This document shows positions 46,159-56,993 of a stretch of 64,000 nt of DNA, in pieces (the stretch's first letter is position 1; every line of letters begins with the position of its first letter). Location: assembly GCA_045129695.1 (NCBI GenBank), contig JBGVJZ010000008.1, positions 5,115-69,114 of the forward strand. Reading direction: 5' to 3'. A model generated the notes under the pieces. That model was not told the origin of the DNA. It saw nothing but the letters and a program-made list of their open reading frames with translations, and did no database searches. A program made the translations under genes and the position numbers. Origin of the DNA: Eshraghiella sp045129695 (lineage in GTDB: Bacteria; Bacillota; Clostridia; Lachnospirales; Lachnospiraceae).

Positions 46159-46297
46159 TCTCAGCATCTCCTTATAAGCAACTAATGCTAAATAACTTTA
46201 TATTAAGTGGCATAAAATGTCAAGTCAAACAAGACCGGGTTCCCACAAAAAAGGAATGTGCCATAGCCGACACATTCCCATTTAGTTAAAATATGTA

Positions 46298-47209
46298 TTA
46301 AAATACAAGCGGAATAAAATATGGAGCAAAATATCCAAAGAATAATTCAGATAAGAAGCTTACAATCGTAACACCTGCAATCATAATCATCATGGCAAGG
46401 AACGCTTTATTCTTATCTTTAATAAGCTTCTTGACACACATAAGTCCCTGAATAACTACAAACAACGCAATTATGCTCTGTATTACCGTAAAGAAAATAT
46501 TAACTCCTGAAACAACGATAAAGTTCTTCATAATTGCAACAATCTGAATTGCTGTCATACCTGCTGCAGTCACACCGCAAAGTGCTCCGATTTTAACAAT
46601 TGCTTTCTTGAAGCTGCCTTTAACAAAAATGGCATTAATTAAAATTCCAAGTCCAAATACTGCAGCTGTTACTGTAATCATCCACAGCATAGGGAAGAAA
46701 AATGCCTGAACAAACGAACCAAATTCAACGTCATAAATAGCCTTTGTGCTATAGCAATTATCAATTACTCCTTTTAAAAAGCTGTAGCTGTTGTCGTACA
46801 TATACAAAAGTCTTGTATCGCTGCCGTTCTCAAAAAGAACATAGCCCATTGCTGTATTAATAATATTCTCAAAAATATACACAATCATTAATACAAGCCA
46901 GAAAAATCCTGACGCAACAAGATTCGCATTATCAAAAAATTCTTCTGTTGCATCAAAAGGCTTCTTAAATACGCCTTTAAAAAATGCTCCAACAGTCTTA
47001 AATCCTTTACTAAAAGGACTTGGTCCCTTTGGCTGTGCAGGTGCCGCCTGCTGTGGTGCTGTGTATACCGGCTGTGCTGCCTGTGGCGCTGTCTGCTGCG
47101 GTGCTGCTGTATATACAGGCTGTGCAGGTGCCGCCTGTGGTGCTGCCTGCTGACATGAGCAAACCTCTCCATCCGCTAATTGCTTTCCGCAAAATGTACA
47201 AAATGCCAT
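46298..47209 (-). CDS. Zinc-ribbon membrane protein with Pro/Ala/Gln-rich linker
   Basis: 303 residues from the ATG at 47209 behind AGGAGGTATGAA. The start FCTFCGKQLADGEVCSCQ is a zinc ribbon; then a linker of repeated AAPQ/YTAPQQ units (about 20-62), then five or six membrane segments to the end. Such zinc-ribbon/Yip1-like membrane proteins are common in Firmicutes and their role is not known. Confidence 0.75.
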   Translation of the reverse strand: MAFCTFCGKQLADGEVCSCQQAAPQAAPAQPVYTAAPQQTAPQAAQPVYTAPQQAAPAQPKGPSPFSKGFKTVGAFFKGVFKKPFDATEEFFDNANLVASGFFWLVLMIVYIFENIINTAMGYVLFENGSDTRLLYMYDNSYSFLKGVIDNCYSTKAIYDVEFGSFVQAFFFPMLWMITVTAAVFGLGILINAIFVKGSFKKAIVKIGALCGVTAAGMTAIQIVAIMKNFIVVSGVNIFFTVIQSIIALFVVIQGLMCVKKLIKDKNKAFLAMMIMIAGVTIVSFLSELFFGYFAPYFIPLVF

Positions 47210-47409
47210 TTCATACCTCCTATTACTTGATAACCCAAGTATTATAATAGTTATTTTTTCCAGTTGATTATAACATAGCATTCAAATGTAAGCAACTAAG
47301 AAGTTATAAGTTATTTTTCAGATTGTTCTTTCTAATCAGCTAATTTATAATACTGGATTTTTCTTCTTATAAGTTATATACTTATTAAAAAATAATTTGG
47401 GGAGTTAGT

Positions 47410-47841
47410 ATGAAAATATTATTACAGCGTGTATTAAAAGCCTGCGTTAATGTCGATGGCAATGCAATAGGACAAATTGAAAAGGGCCTTCTTATTTTCC
47501 TCGGTGTAGAAACTGACGATACGGACGACATGTTACAAAAATATGTAAACAAAATAGTTAAGCTTAGAATATTTGAAGACGAAAATGGTAAGACAAACCG
47601 TTCACTTTCAGATATTAACGGTTCACTTCTTGTTGTTTCACAATTTACTTTATGTGCGGATTGCAGTCATGGAAATCGTCCGGGCTTTACCGGTGCTAAG
47701 GCTCCTGATGAAGCCAGAAAAATGTATGAGAAATTCATCGAATTATGCAAAGAGCAGGTTCCGATTGTAGAACATGGAGAATTTGGAGCAGATATGAAGG
47801 TAGAGTTAGTCAATGACGGACCTTTTACGATAATTCTATAA
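47410..47841 (+). CDS. dtd: D-aminoacyl-tRNA deacylase
   Basis: 143 residues, full length. SQFTLCAD (active-site Thr strand) and the C-terminal NDGPFTIIL (Gly-cisPro motif). It removes D-amino acids mischarged onto tRNA. Confidence 0.95.
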   Translation: MKILLQRVLKACVNVDGNAIGQIEKGLLIFLGVETDDTDDMLQKYVNKIVKLRIFEDENGKTNRSLSDINGSLLVVSQFTLCADCSHGNRPGFTGAKAPDEARKMYEKFIELCKEQVPIVEHGEFGADMKVELVNDGPFTIIL

Positions 47842-47897
47842 ATTACAGTTTAACAGTGTAAGTGAATAGAAGTTTAAGGCAATAAATTATTTCGTGG

Positions 47898-47999
47898 AGT
47901 GAGCGTTCGCACTTAAGTTGCGGACGTAGCAGTACTAAGGCTACGTACTTTGTAGCCTTATGTACTGCTAGGCAGGCAACTTAAGCGAGAGCGCTCACT
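47898..47999. repeat. 102-bp nested palindrome between dtd and tkt
   Basis: Four pairs of exact arms nest around a 7-nt loop: AGTGAGCG/CGCTCACT (outermost), CTTAAGTTGC/GCAACTTAAG, AGCAGTAC/GTACTGCT and TAAGGCTAC/GTAGCCTTA. It folds into one long hairpin of about 35 pairs with small internal loops. It has no T run and encodes no protein. It may be a miniature palindromic mobile element (REP/MITE-like) or a structured RNA. Confidence 0.8.
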
Positions 48000-48044
48000 T
48001 GAAGGGAATATTTTACGGAGCTATCGCCCTTAACATTTAATTCA

Positions 48045-50036
48045 CTAAACCATTATTTTCTTCACAGTCTCAACCACATTCTCCACAGTAAATCCAAACT
48101 TTTTGAACAATGTGTTTGCCGGAGCACTTGCACCGAATCCTGTCATGGTTACATATGCACCATCAAGTCCGACATATTTGCCCCATCCGAAATCTGATAA
48201 AGCTTCAACTGCAACTCTCTTGCGAACTGCCTTTGGAAGCACTGATTCTTTATATTCAGCACTCTGCTGCTCAAATACATCCATACATGGCATACTGACA
48301 ACTCTTACATCAATTCCATCATTAATGAGAGCTTCTTTTGCTTCAACTGCAAGGGAAACCTCTGAACCTGAAGCCATAAGAATTGCATCCGGAACCTCCT
48401 TAGTTGAATCAGCAATTACATATCCACCCTTTAAAGCATCCTTGCCTGAACCGGGAAGCTGTGGAAGATTCTGTCTTGAGAGTACAAGTGCAGTAGGTGT
48501 CTCCTTAGAGGTCAATGCATAATACCATGCTGCAGCTGTTTCTGTTGCATCACATGGACGGAATACTGAGAAATTAGGCATTGCCCTGAACATTGCCAAC
48601 TGCTCAATCGGCTCATGTGTAGGACCATCTTCACCAACACCGATACTATCATGTGTGAACACATAAGTAAGAGGTGTCTTCATAAGAGATGAAAGTCTTG
48701 CCATTGGCTTGGTATAATCACTGAATACGAAGAAGGTTGATACAAATGCTCTTAAACCACCATGAAGCATAATACCATTGCCGATTGCAGCCATTGCCAA
48801 TTCTCTTACACCAAAATGTAAGTTACAGCCTGCATAATTATCCTTTGAGAAATCTCCCTGTTCGTTCATATATGTCTTGGTAGATGGAGCAAGATCTGCT
48901 GCACCGCCAATAAGATTAGGAAGTAATGCTTTCGCCTTATTTAAAACCTTTCCTGAAATATTTCTAGTCGCATCAGCTGCATCACCATGTGCCCAGAAAT
49001 CCTCTGTATCAAGAACCTTGTCTGCAAGCTTTTCATCATGGTAAGTATCCCATAATTCCTTCATCTCAGGGTAGGCTTTGCAGTAATCAGCAAAAAGAGT
49101 GTTCCATTCAGCCTCTGCATCAGCACCCTTGGCTGCAAGATTTTTGTAATTATCATATACTTCTTCCGGTACATAGAAAGCTTCCTGTGAAGGCCAGCCA
49201 AGATTCTCCTTAAGAGCTGTAATATTATCAACACCCAACGGCTCACCGTGAGCACTTGCCTTACCCTCTTTAGCCGGACAACCGAAACCGATTCTTGTTC
49301 TGACCGTAATAAGCGATGGTCTTGTTGTATCAGCCTTAGCGTCTTCAATAGCTGCACCGATGGCAGCAATATCATTACCATCTTCTACTGTTATGATCTG
49401 AAATCCAAATGCTTCAAATCTTTTCTGAACATTCTCAGTAAAGGCAATATCGGTATCGCCTTCAATTGAAATTTTATTAGAATCGTAAATTACGATTAAT
49501 TTGTTAAGTCCCATTGTTCCCGCAAGTGACATAGCTTCTGATGAAATTCCTTCCATCATGCAGCCATCACCGCCAAGAACATATGTGTAGTGGTCAACCA
49601 CAGGATATCCCTCTTTATTAAATACTGCTGCAAGATGTGCTTCTGCTGCTGCCATACCAACAGCCATACCCATTCCTGCACCAAGTGGTCCGGTTGTTGC
49701 CTCTACACCAACTGTATGTCCATATTCAGGATGTCCCGGTGTCAAAGAATCCAACTGTCTGAAATTCATTAAGTCTTCTTTAGTAAGTCCATATCCAAAC
49801 AAATGTAAAAGAGAATATAAAAGTGTAGAACCATGTCCTCCTGAAAGAATAAATCTGTCTCTGTTCGCCCATTTTGGGTTAGCAGGATTATGCTTCATTT
49901 GATTTCCCCAAAGCTCATATCCAATAGCAGCACATCCCAAAGGAAGTCCCGGATGACCGGAATTTGCTTTCTGAACTGCATCAGCAGCAAGAACTCTGAT
50001 GGCATTAACTGACAACTGGTCCAAATTTGTACTCAT
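48045..50036 (-). CDS. tkt: Transketolase
   Basis: 663 residues from the ATG at 50036 behind AAGGAATTT; an upstream ATG at 50087 overlaps the neighbouring gene and was rejected. Thiamine diphosphate motif GGDGCMMEGISSEAMSLAG, HGEPLG, and the pyrimidine-domain THDSIGVGEDGPTHEPIEQL. It moves two-carbon units in the pentose phosphate pathway. Confidence 0.96.
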   Translation of the reverse strand: MSTNLDQLSVNAIRVLAADAVQKANSGHPGLPLGCAAIGYELWGNQMKHNPANPKWANRDRFILSGGHGSTLLYSLLHLFGYGLTKEDLMNFRQLDSLTPGHPEYGHTVGVEATTGPLGAGMGMAVGMAAAEAHLAAVFNKEGYPVVDHYTYVLGGDGCMMEGISSEAMSLAGTMGLNKLIVIYDSNKISIEGDTDIAFTENVQKRFEAFGFQIITVEDGNDIAAIGAAIEDAKADTTRPSLITVRTRIGFGCPAKEGKASAHGEPLGVDNITALKENLGWPSQEAFYVPEEVYDNYKNLAAKGADAEAEWNTLFADYCKAYPEMKELWDTYHDEKLADKVLDTEDFWAHGDAADATRNISGKVLNKAKALLPNLIGGAADLAPSTKTYMNEQGDFSKDNYAGCNLHFGVRELAMAAIGNGIMLHGGLRAFVSTFFVFSDYTKPMARLSSLMKTPLTYVFTHDSIGVGEDGPTHEPIEQLAMFRAMPNFSVFRPCDATETAAAWYYALTSKETPTALVLSRQNLPQLPGSGKDALKGGYVIADSTKEVPDAILMASGSEVSLAVEAKEALINDGIDVRVVSMPCMDVFEQQSAEYKESVLPKAVRKRVAVEALSDFGWGKYVGLDGAYVTMTGFGASAPANTLFKKFGFTVENVVETVKKIMV

Positions 50037-50079
50037 GATATTAAATTCCTTTCTTATTTTCACAATTAAAAAGTCTGCA

Positions 50080-52509
50080 TTATACAAAATGCTTCTCTTT
50101 TAATAAAATTAATCCGTTTGATTTACGACCAAACAGCCCCTTACACTTTTTACCACATTTCTCAATCGCCCCATCAATAAGGCGTTTAACCTCATCTGCT
50201 TCAATTCCCGGAGTGGACACCTGAAGCTCATCGATTAATAAGTATACTTTCAAAAGAGCCTTTTCGTCAATACTGTATCCTTTTTCTTTTGCATAATCCT
50301 TAGCAATAATTACAAGGTCATTTACTGACATTTTCCTGAGTTCAATTGTATAATTGAACATTGCCGCAAAAGCAGGAGCCTCCATAAAAAGTCTCTTGAT
50401 TGAATAATCCTCACCGGTAAGCATTACTAACATGGAGCCGGTCTGTCCCATCATAAATTCTGTTACATCCTTGACTGCATCCAATGTAAGCATTCCTGCA
50501 TTTTCTATAATAAGAGTGGTTCCCTTTATCTTGTCAGCAGACTCGTGAATTCCTTTTTTGTTAAGAATTGCAGCAGTCGTTTTAGCAATCTTCAACCGGC
50601 GGATATCATCCTTTGCATGGAGTGCTTTAAAAAGATTGATGGCAAAGCCTGTTTTATCCGTATCCGCCCTGCCTACAATTGCAATATTTCCATAAGCAGA
50701 TGTTCCGTCATCAACGTCAAGCTTTTTGCCCTGAATCACTTTGTTAATGGATTCTTCCATACCACTCATGCAAAGATACTTGCGGATGTATTTTCTCTCA
50801 TCCTCCGTCATCTCCGGGATTACTTTCTCATCAGGTGCATAAATCATATCACTGTCTATCAGTTCAGCTTCCTCATCGCCTTCTTCAAGACCTGAAACTT
50901 CTTCTATTTCAAGCTTCTCCACCTCCGGGTTTTCATCGAAGGTTTCCTCCGAAATCATTTGAGTCACTTCTGCTTCAACAGTTGCTGCAACCTCTGACTG
51001 CACCTCTTTAAGAATCTCCTCTGCCAGATCCTCATGTCCGGCAAATTCCTCACGAATCTGGTTAGCAAGATTGTCGGAATCTTTATTCTCCATAGTCTGT
51101 ACTTCAGGCTCAGATATAGCTGAGTTTAACCAGTCCATAATTCCAATCTGACCCTCAATGATCTCATCGCCTTCGTGTTCCTCCAAAACGACCTTCGGTT
51201 CTGCAATATTAGCAATAACACTTGCCGCCGTCTGAGGTCCCACAACCGATACTATCGGCGAGAGTTTCTTGGATTCTTCAATATTCTCCTGTTCCTGCCC
51301 TGCCAGAGTCTCAGACTTAACTCCGGTCTCAACCGGCTGTTTTTGTGTAGCTATCGGTGCTGTTGCTACTGATACCGGCCTGTTCCAATGGTGTGTATTG
51401 ATACGAAGTTCCTTGGTTGGTTCAAGTCTTTCCTCTGACTCTGCTTTTTCCTCAATCTGTTTCTCATACTCAGGTCTGAATTTAGCACGAATCTCTGCAT
51501 CAACCGCATCTTCATCAGGTCCCGGCTCATAATCTCCTGCAAGTACCTTTTTCCAACCCTCAAGCGGCTCAAGAATTATATCGGTTGTTCCTCCGGCTGA
51601 GCCACCTGTACTGTCATCGTATATTTTTTCACCCTTTTCAGCCATACTCTCCATGATAATGGACATACTTTTAGCAAGTTCTGCCTGAATATTCTGAGTA
51701 TCATAAATCGAATAATTCTTCTCAGGAACAAGTATCTCTTCCTCCGGTTCTTTTTCCGTCTCATTTTCAACAGAAATAATCTCCGTCTGCGCTTCCTGCT
51801 TCTTCTTCGCTTCAGCTTCGCGCGCAGCCTCCTGCTGTGCCCTTAACTCATGGATATTAATTCCGGCCTGTCTGTACTGCTCCATCACATCATATTTCAT
51901 CTGCTGTGATTTGGTAAGTGGTGCAAATCTTTTTTTGAGAGAAAGTGCTTTATCAACATATTCGCCTTCATTAAACCATAAAATTAAGTCATCACATTCG
52001 CGAACACATTCCTCAATCCTTCCTGCCTGTGCATATAATTCTGCAAGCTCATAAGCATATCTCTCTTCCAGCTCACTATTCTTGTACTCTTCAAGAATCT
52101 CTATGAGACGTTCAACAGACGCACCTCTTGCAACATTAATTTTGTACAAAAGAATGTATTTCCCTGAATCCTTCGGCGATTCCTCCACGAACTCCTTATA
52201 AAGCTCCTCAGCCTCATCCAAATCATTAATCGCAATAGATAATTCTGTAAGCTTGTACAATAAACGTTTTCCGCCAAGATTGCGATTATAAGCATAAACG
52301 CATATGTTTCTGGCTTCTTTAAGTCTTCCTGTCTGCTCATAAAGCTCTTCTGCAACCGAAAGCTCCGACCACTTTTTAACTTTACGCCATTCAATTGTAT
52401 CAGCAACATTAACAGCTTCTTCTAAATCACCTTTATCACGAAGTCTGCCAATCTGCTCCAGTTTGATTCCCAACTCAACTCTGTCCAAACTGTACACCCT
52501 GCCTTTCAT
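50080..52509 (-). CDS. 809-residue protein with helical repeats and a degenerate AAA-like domain
   Basis: Three parts: a helical TPR-like region (1-about 215), a long acidic, probably disordered middle (about 215-560, many Glu), and a C-terminal domain resembling the SpoVK/CbbX AAA fold (about 575-780). The P-loop position reads GRADTDKTG (G613-T620), where an active enzyme has GK in place of DK, and the Walker B strand reads TLIIENAG in place of an IDEA-type motif. ATP hydrolysis is doubtful; it may be a structural or nucleotide-sensing relative. It follows the JetC-like gene by 68 bp on the same strand and precedes tkt. Function unknown. Confidence 0.7.
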   Translation of the reverse strand: MKGRVYSLDRVELGIKLEQIGRLRDKGDLEEAVNVADTIEWRKVKKWSELSVAEELYEQTGRLKEARNICVYAYNRNLGGKRLLYKLTELSIAINDLDEAEELYKEFVEESPKDSGKYILLYKINVARGASVERLIEILEEYKNSELEERYAYELAELYAQAGRIEECVRECDDLILWFNEGEYVDKALSLKKRFAPLTKSQQMKYDVMEQYRQAGINIHELRAQQEAAREAEAKKKQEAQTEIISVENETEKEPEEEILVPEKNYSIYDTQNIQAELAKSMSIIMESMAEKGEKIYDDSTGGSAGGTTDIILEPLEGWKKVLAGDYEPGPDEDAVDAEIRAKFRPEYEKQIEEKAESEERLEPTKELRINTHHWNRPVSVATAPIATQKQPVETGVKSETLAGQEQENIEESKKLSPIVSVVGPQTAASVIANIAEPKVVLEEHEGDEIIEGQIGIMDWLNSAISEPEVQTMENKDSDNLANQIREEFAGHEDLAEEILKEVQSEVAATVEAEVTQMISEETFDENPEVEKLEIEEVSGLEEGDEEAELIDSDMIYAPDEKVIPEMTEDERKYIRKYLCMSGMEESINKVIQGKKLDVDDGTSAYGNIAIVGRADTDKTGFAINLFKALHAKDDIRRLKIAKTTAAILNKKGIHESADKIKGTTLIIENAGMLTLDAVKDVTEFMMGQTGSMLVMLTGEDYSIKRLFMEAPAFAAMFNYTIELRKMSVNDLVIIAKDYAKEKGYSIDEKALLKVYLLIDELQVSTPGIEADEVKRLIDGAIEKCGKKCKGLFGRKSNGLILLKEKHFV

Positions 52510-52577
52510 ATTCTTTATATTTAAAGATAATAACCCTGAATAATTTTATCACAGCAATATATCAATGTCAAAAGAAG

Positions 52578-55500
52578 TTATAAAATGTCTAACATTGTCT
52601 GTTCATAATCCAACACATTATAGTCCATTTCTTCCGTATCAATCTGACTCCTGTAATCTACTACAACAGTCTGCTGCCTGTCTGCAATCATCTTCTGTCC
52701 AAGCACATAATTAACATCAAACATTTTCGTAATTGCAGGCGTTGCGCCACGTGCCGGCACCACAAGCTGTACATGATTAGTTTTCAGGAGCTTAAAAATC
52801 GGTTCCCATATGTATACATCTTTTGCTGCACCAAACGGATTATCAATGAAAATTGTTTTACCTATTACCGAACTATCCTTGCCCATTGCATTAAGACTTG
52901 AAATATAGTGGATAATCGCAATAAGGAACTGTATGTAAATACCCTGTGACTGTCCTGTACTGCCGACCGCCTCCTCGTATTTGAGATAGCGGCTTTGATC
53001 CTTAATGTGTTCACGCTTATACAGACATAATTTAATGCTGTTCATATCCGTAACTATAACCGAAAACATCTTTTTCCATGATAAGCGGTTCTTCATATAT
53101 TTGAGCTTATCAGCCGGATTATTAAAGGTCTCTGCACCGGCAACTGTTTCGTTGATATACACCGACATTCTGTCTTTATATATTTCTTCTTTGATATATG
53201 GAATCGACATTGTTATTATAGGAATAACCTCGTCATCCATTGTGATTCTTGAAAGCTTTGGCAATCGGTCAAGCTCGGTGCGTATATTACTGCAAATCTG
53301 GATACAACGGTTTTCAAAGCTTTCCTTCATTCTTTCCATGTCACTGATGCTCTTCTCAATCCGGTCTCTCTCAAGTGCAATGCACTCATTGGTCTCCCGT
53401 ATGCTTTGAAGCATCTCCTCGACATCCGCTATTTTTGCAGGTGATACAAGGCTGTTTCTGACCTCATCAGCAAGCTCGTAGGCCTCAAGACTGTTGAGAG
53501 AATCCACAAGCGCCTGCTTATCCTCAACAAATCTGTTGCGAAGACGATTTTCCTCTTTTCTGAGCTTTTCAAACTGTTTTTGAAGTTTCTCATAATCATC
53601 TGCGGTAAGTTCCCCGTAAACACCATCAGAACGTGTATTCTCAGGTACCTCAATACCTGCATTTCTTATTATCCTTTCAATGTCCTTTTCCATAAAAAGA
53701 ATATCTTTGTTGTCATGTTCAACTGCCTTGATGTTCTGTGTGGCTTCAAACAGCTGTTTTTCAATACGTGACATTTCCTGCCTGTGGCTTACAATGAAAG
53801 CCTGGGGATTAGTAATGTTTTCCCTGATAAATTCTCCGTATTTATCCTGATATTTACGCCTTCCATGCTCAATACTTCCCTCCATTCTGTTTTTCTGGGC
53901 ACTTTGTGCGTCAAGTGAGCCGTCAAGAGCGGTAATTGCCTTATCAGCACCACTAATCCTGTTCTTAAGCTGAAGCATTTCCTCCATGCTGCATGAAGCA
54001 AGCTTTCCTTCATCATAAGCTTTTCCTGCCGCTTCCATTGTCATACCCCTGTACAGAATATTATCTGAGCTTTTCTTCATAGCGGCTTCATAACTGGCGA
54101 GAAGTTTTTCCTTATCCGATATATCTCCAAATTCTCCTGAGACAATTTTACGCAAAGCCGCCATTTTAGCATCAATTTCTTCCTCTGTAAGCCCGTTGGC
54201 CGGAGAAATATTTTCCTGCAGATATGGTTTAAAATTAACTTCAAAATCCCTGTTACTTTCATCAAACTGCTGACGGATATGCTCATATTCCATTTTTGAC
54301 TGATTAAGCGCATTGTTTCTGTCGTCCGTTTTACGAACCGCATTACTGTACGAACGCTTTATTTCCGTTAAAATATTTTCATCAGCTTTTCGTTTCGAAT
54401 ATTTTCTGTTTAACAAATCGTTTTTCTCTTCAAGCTTTTCGTATATTCCGACGTTTTTCTTAAATTCCTCAAGATGCTTTTTCTCACTGCTGATACTTTC
54501 ATTTAATTCCACAAGCTTAGCTCTGAGTTCATCAGCTTTGATTATATCGTTCTCTTTTTGTCTGACAAGTCTGTCTCTGTCCCGTTGTATGGTCTGAATA
54601 CGGTTATTGATTGAATCCGCAGTCTGAATGTTTCTTATGGATTTTATAAAAATTTCATCCTCTGCTACCATCTTACATTTATCCGCACATTTTCTGACAA
54701 TATCCTGATAGCGGTTAATTTCCTCTGAATTTTTCTGGATTTCTGCAGCAAGCAATGCCTCATCCCACAAAAAGCTCATGTTACGACATACACCAAACAA
54801 CTCCTCAGTATCAAACGGCTGACATCCTTCTTCAATTACTGAGTACTTAAGAATAGGTATTATATAACTGCCGGTGTTCAAAGCAGCAAGTACTTTATCC
54901 TGTTTTATTTCATCATATGAATCTTTTGCAAAGATTACAAAAGGTACCTGTGGAAATGTTGCAAGCAGCTCCGTGGCATTTTCACCCATATCGGATAAAA
55001 TATCATTGCCGCTCACTACGTCATCACCATAACGGCTTATGAGATATTTAAGCACCGTATTATATGGCAGTTCATATTCCGGTAGTCTGTGATTTCTTAT
55101 ATCCTTCTCATACTCCACAAGCCTTTCAAGCTGTTGCTCATTATCTGTTCTTTCGCGATTAAGTTTGTATAAAAGTTCTTCGAGAATTGTTTCCAGCTGT
55201 TCATTATTGGCAGCATTATAAACAGCTTTTATTTTATCTGACTTTTCCTGTATTACAACAGCTTCCCTAAACTCATTCTGAAGATAATTCTCTTCTTCAG
55301 AAAGCTTGGCAATACCACTTTCAATAACAATTCTGTTATTACTTATTATGTTAAGCTGATTATCTGCATCCCTTACGCCTGTTTCCATCTGTGCAATATT
55401 TTGTGCCGCACTATCTGCTTTTGTGCGGGCACTTTCACACATTTCCCATGCATTGTCAGCAACCAGCAGTCCGCTTTTCTCAAGCAGTCTCCCAAGTTCA

Positions 55501-56990
55501 TCCTCCATTGCAGAAATTTCACTTTCCATTCCCTGCAAAAGGCCTTCATAAACCTTGACATTTCCATAAATCTGCTGCTGTTCCTGTTCAGCACCTTCAT
55601 ATTCCGTAATTGCTGTCTGATATTTATGAAAAAGCTCATCCTTATGGGTACCAAGCCGGATATTCCTATCAGTAATTAAAAGCTCCTTGGCCGCTGCAAG
55701 TTCTGCCATCTCATAAAGTACATTCTTCCCATCGGAATTGCTGCTGTTAATTAACTCTCTAGTCTCGTCATACTTACGCTTGTTTGCCAGATAATCCTCA
55801 TAATCAGCGGCATTTTCATGCATATACAGCTCATCTTTTAAGGAATTTCTGCTATTAATAAGTTCATTACGTTCAGTTATTGTATCATTAATCAGGCTAT
55901 TCAGTTTTTCAAGTTCCACAAGCTCTGTTTCTATTTCGGCAAGGGCTACCAGCCTTGTCTCCTCAGCTAATCTGTTATGACAGTTCTCTGTGACAAGTTC
56001 TAATTCATTAAGACGTTTTTTGGTATCTGCCACCTTCTGCCTGCATGCAAAAAGGGTATCAAGAAGCTTTAACTCGATTTCCTGTCTTCCTGAAAAAACC
56101 TCTGTAAAATCATGAAGCTTTCCGCCAAAGTGTTCCAGAAGGGCAATCTGTTCATCATATCTGCCCATTTCGCCTTTTCTCTTGGATAATTCAATCAGCT
56201 TATCCTTGATATCCAGAAGGGTTTTTGCCATTTCTTCGTCATCACCTGACGAAGAATCCTTGCGAATTCTGTTGTTATAGGATTTTTCGATAATTTCTTC
56301 GATAAGAAGGTCTTCCACAACCTTACGTGTTGTCTTATAATTATTCTCAAAATAAGTTCTTACATGACCCTCGGTTTTGTTAATTCCACGAATAATTTCC
56401 CACTGACTCTCATACAAGCCATAGTTGCTGATAAAATTCTGGTAGTCTCCTTTTCTGTCGAAAATTCTGACCTCTACACCAAAATCTTTTTTCTCCAAGT
56501 CTCTCAGATAACTTTTGAGACCATTGTAGGTAATTCTCTCTCCGTTCTTAACAAGAGGAAGATTCTTAATGTCGTTCTCTCCAAACTCTCTGTAAAAAAT
56601 ACAATAATTAAAATATTCTATATTGGCAGTTTCCCTGTTATTATCCGCATCCTCTCCCTGTTCCCTGCCTTTTCTGGCACAAAAACCTGTGGTCATATAT
56701 TTATAACCGTTACGGATATCGCAGGCATCAAGCTTCCACTCAACAAGCGAGTGAATTGTGGTATTACCGTTGCCGGAACGGAATAATTTCTCAATCGGCT
56801 GCTTATCATCAAGTGTGCAGTTCGGAATCATGTTCTGAAGCAAAAGAAGCATTAATACACTTTTACCGCCACCGTTTGCAAGGTCATATATTGTATTTTT
56901 GCCCGATAAACGCATAAGGAAATCATCATAAAACTGCGTGCCGAAATTATATTTAACGTTATTTACACGAATTCTGTTAATCTGCGCCAT
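52578..56990 (-). CDS. SMC-like ATPase (JetC/MksB-type) of a Wadjet-like complex
   Basis: 1,470 residues. The head halves lie at the ends with long coiled-coil between. Walker A at 38-45 (ANGGGKSV), ABC signature-like region GSTGQSQG (about 1343-1350) and Walker B TIFIDNPFG (about 1379-1387), with D-N-P-F in place of the usual D-E. It is the third gene of a set, starting 3 bp after the JetB-like gene. MukB, MksB and JetC condensins extrude DNA loops; in Wadjet systems they detect small circular DNA for cleavage by JetD. Here no JetD lies adjacent. Confidence 0.82.
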   Translation of the reverse strand: MAQINRIRVNNVKYNFGTQFYDDFLMRLSGKNTIYDLANGGGKSVLMLLLLQNMIPNCTLDDKQPIEKLFRSGNGNTTIHSLVEWKLDACDIRNGYKYMTTGFCARKGREQGEDADNNRETANIEYFNYCIFYREFGENDIKNLPLVKNGERITYNGLKSYLRDLEKKDFGVEVRIFDRKGDYQNFISNYGLYESQWEIIRGINKTEGHVRTYFENNYKTTRKVVEDLLIEEIIEKSYNNRIRKDSSSGDDEEMAKTLLDIKDKLIELSKRKGEMGRYDEQIALLEHFGGKLHDFTEVFSGRQEIELKLLDTLFACRQKVADTKKRLNELELVTENCHNRLAEETRLVALAEIETELVELEKLNSLINDTITERNELINSRNSLKDELYMHENAADYEDYLANKRKYDETRELINSSNSDGKNVLYEMAELAAAKELLITDRNIRLGTHKDELFHKYQTAITEYEGAEQEQQQIYGNVKVYEGLLQGMESEISAMEDELGRLLEKSGLLVADNAWEMCESARTKADSAAQNIAQMETGVRDADNQLNIISNNRIVIESGIAKLSEEENYLQNEFREAVVIQEKSDKIKAVYNAANNEQLETILEELLYKLNRERTDNEQQLERLVEYEKDIRNHRLPEYELPYNTVLKYLISRYGDDVVSGNDILSDMGENATELLATFPQVPFVIFAKDSYDEIKQDKVLAALNTGSYIIPILKYSVIEEGCQPFDTEELFGVCRNMSFLWDEALLAAEIQKNSEEINRYQDIVRKCADKCKMVAEDEIFIKSIRNIQTADSINNRIQTIQRDRDRLVRQKENDIIKADELRAKLVELNESISSEKKHLEEFKKNVGIYEKLEEKNDLLNRKYSKRKADENILTEIKRSYSNAVRKTDDRNNALNQSKMEYEHIRQQFDESNRDFEVNFKPYLQENISPANGLTEEEIDAKMAALRKIVSGEFGDISDKEKLLASYEAAMKKSSDNILYRGMTMEAAGKAYDEGKLASCSMEEMLQLKNRISGADKAITALDGSLDAQSAQKNRMEGSIEHGRRKYQDKYGEFIRENITNPQAFIVSHRQEMSRIEKQLFEATQNIKAVEHDNKDILFMEKDIERIIRNAGIEVPENTRSDGVYGELTADDYEKLQKQFEKLRKEENRLRNRFVEDKQALVDSLNSLEAYELADEVRNSLVSPAKIADVEEMLQSIRETNECIALERDRIEKSISDMERMKESFENRCIQICSNIRTELDRLPKLSRITMDDEVIPIITMSIPYIKEEIYKDRMSVYINETVAGAETFNNPADKLKYMKNRLSWKKMFSVIVTDMNSIKLCLYKREHIKDQSRYLKYEEAVGSTGQSQGIYIQFLIAIIHYISSLNAMGKDSSVIGKTIFIDNPFGAAKDVYIWEPIFKLLKTNHVQLVVPARGATPAITKMFDVNYVLGQKMIADRQQTVVVDYRSQIDTEEMDYNVLDYEQTMLDIL

Positions 56991-56993
56991 CTT

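Noticed and set aside
50037..50087. An upstream start for transketolase at 50087
   Set aside because: It would overlap the neighbouring gene and add residues not found in the family; ATG at 50036 has a suitable ribosome site.
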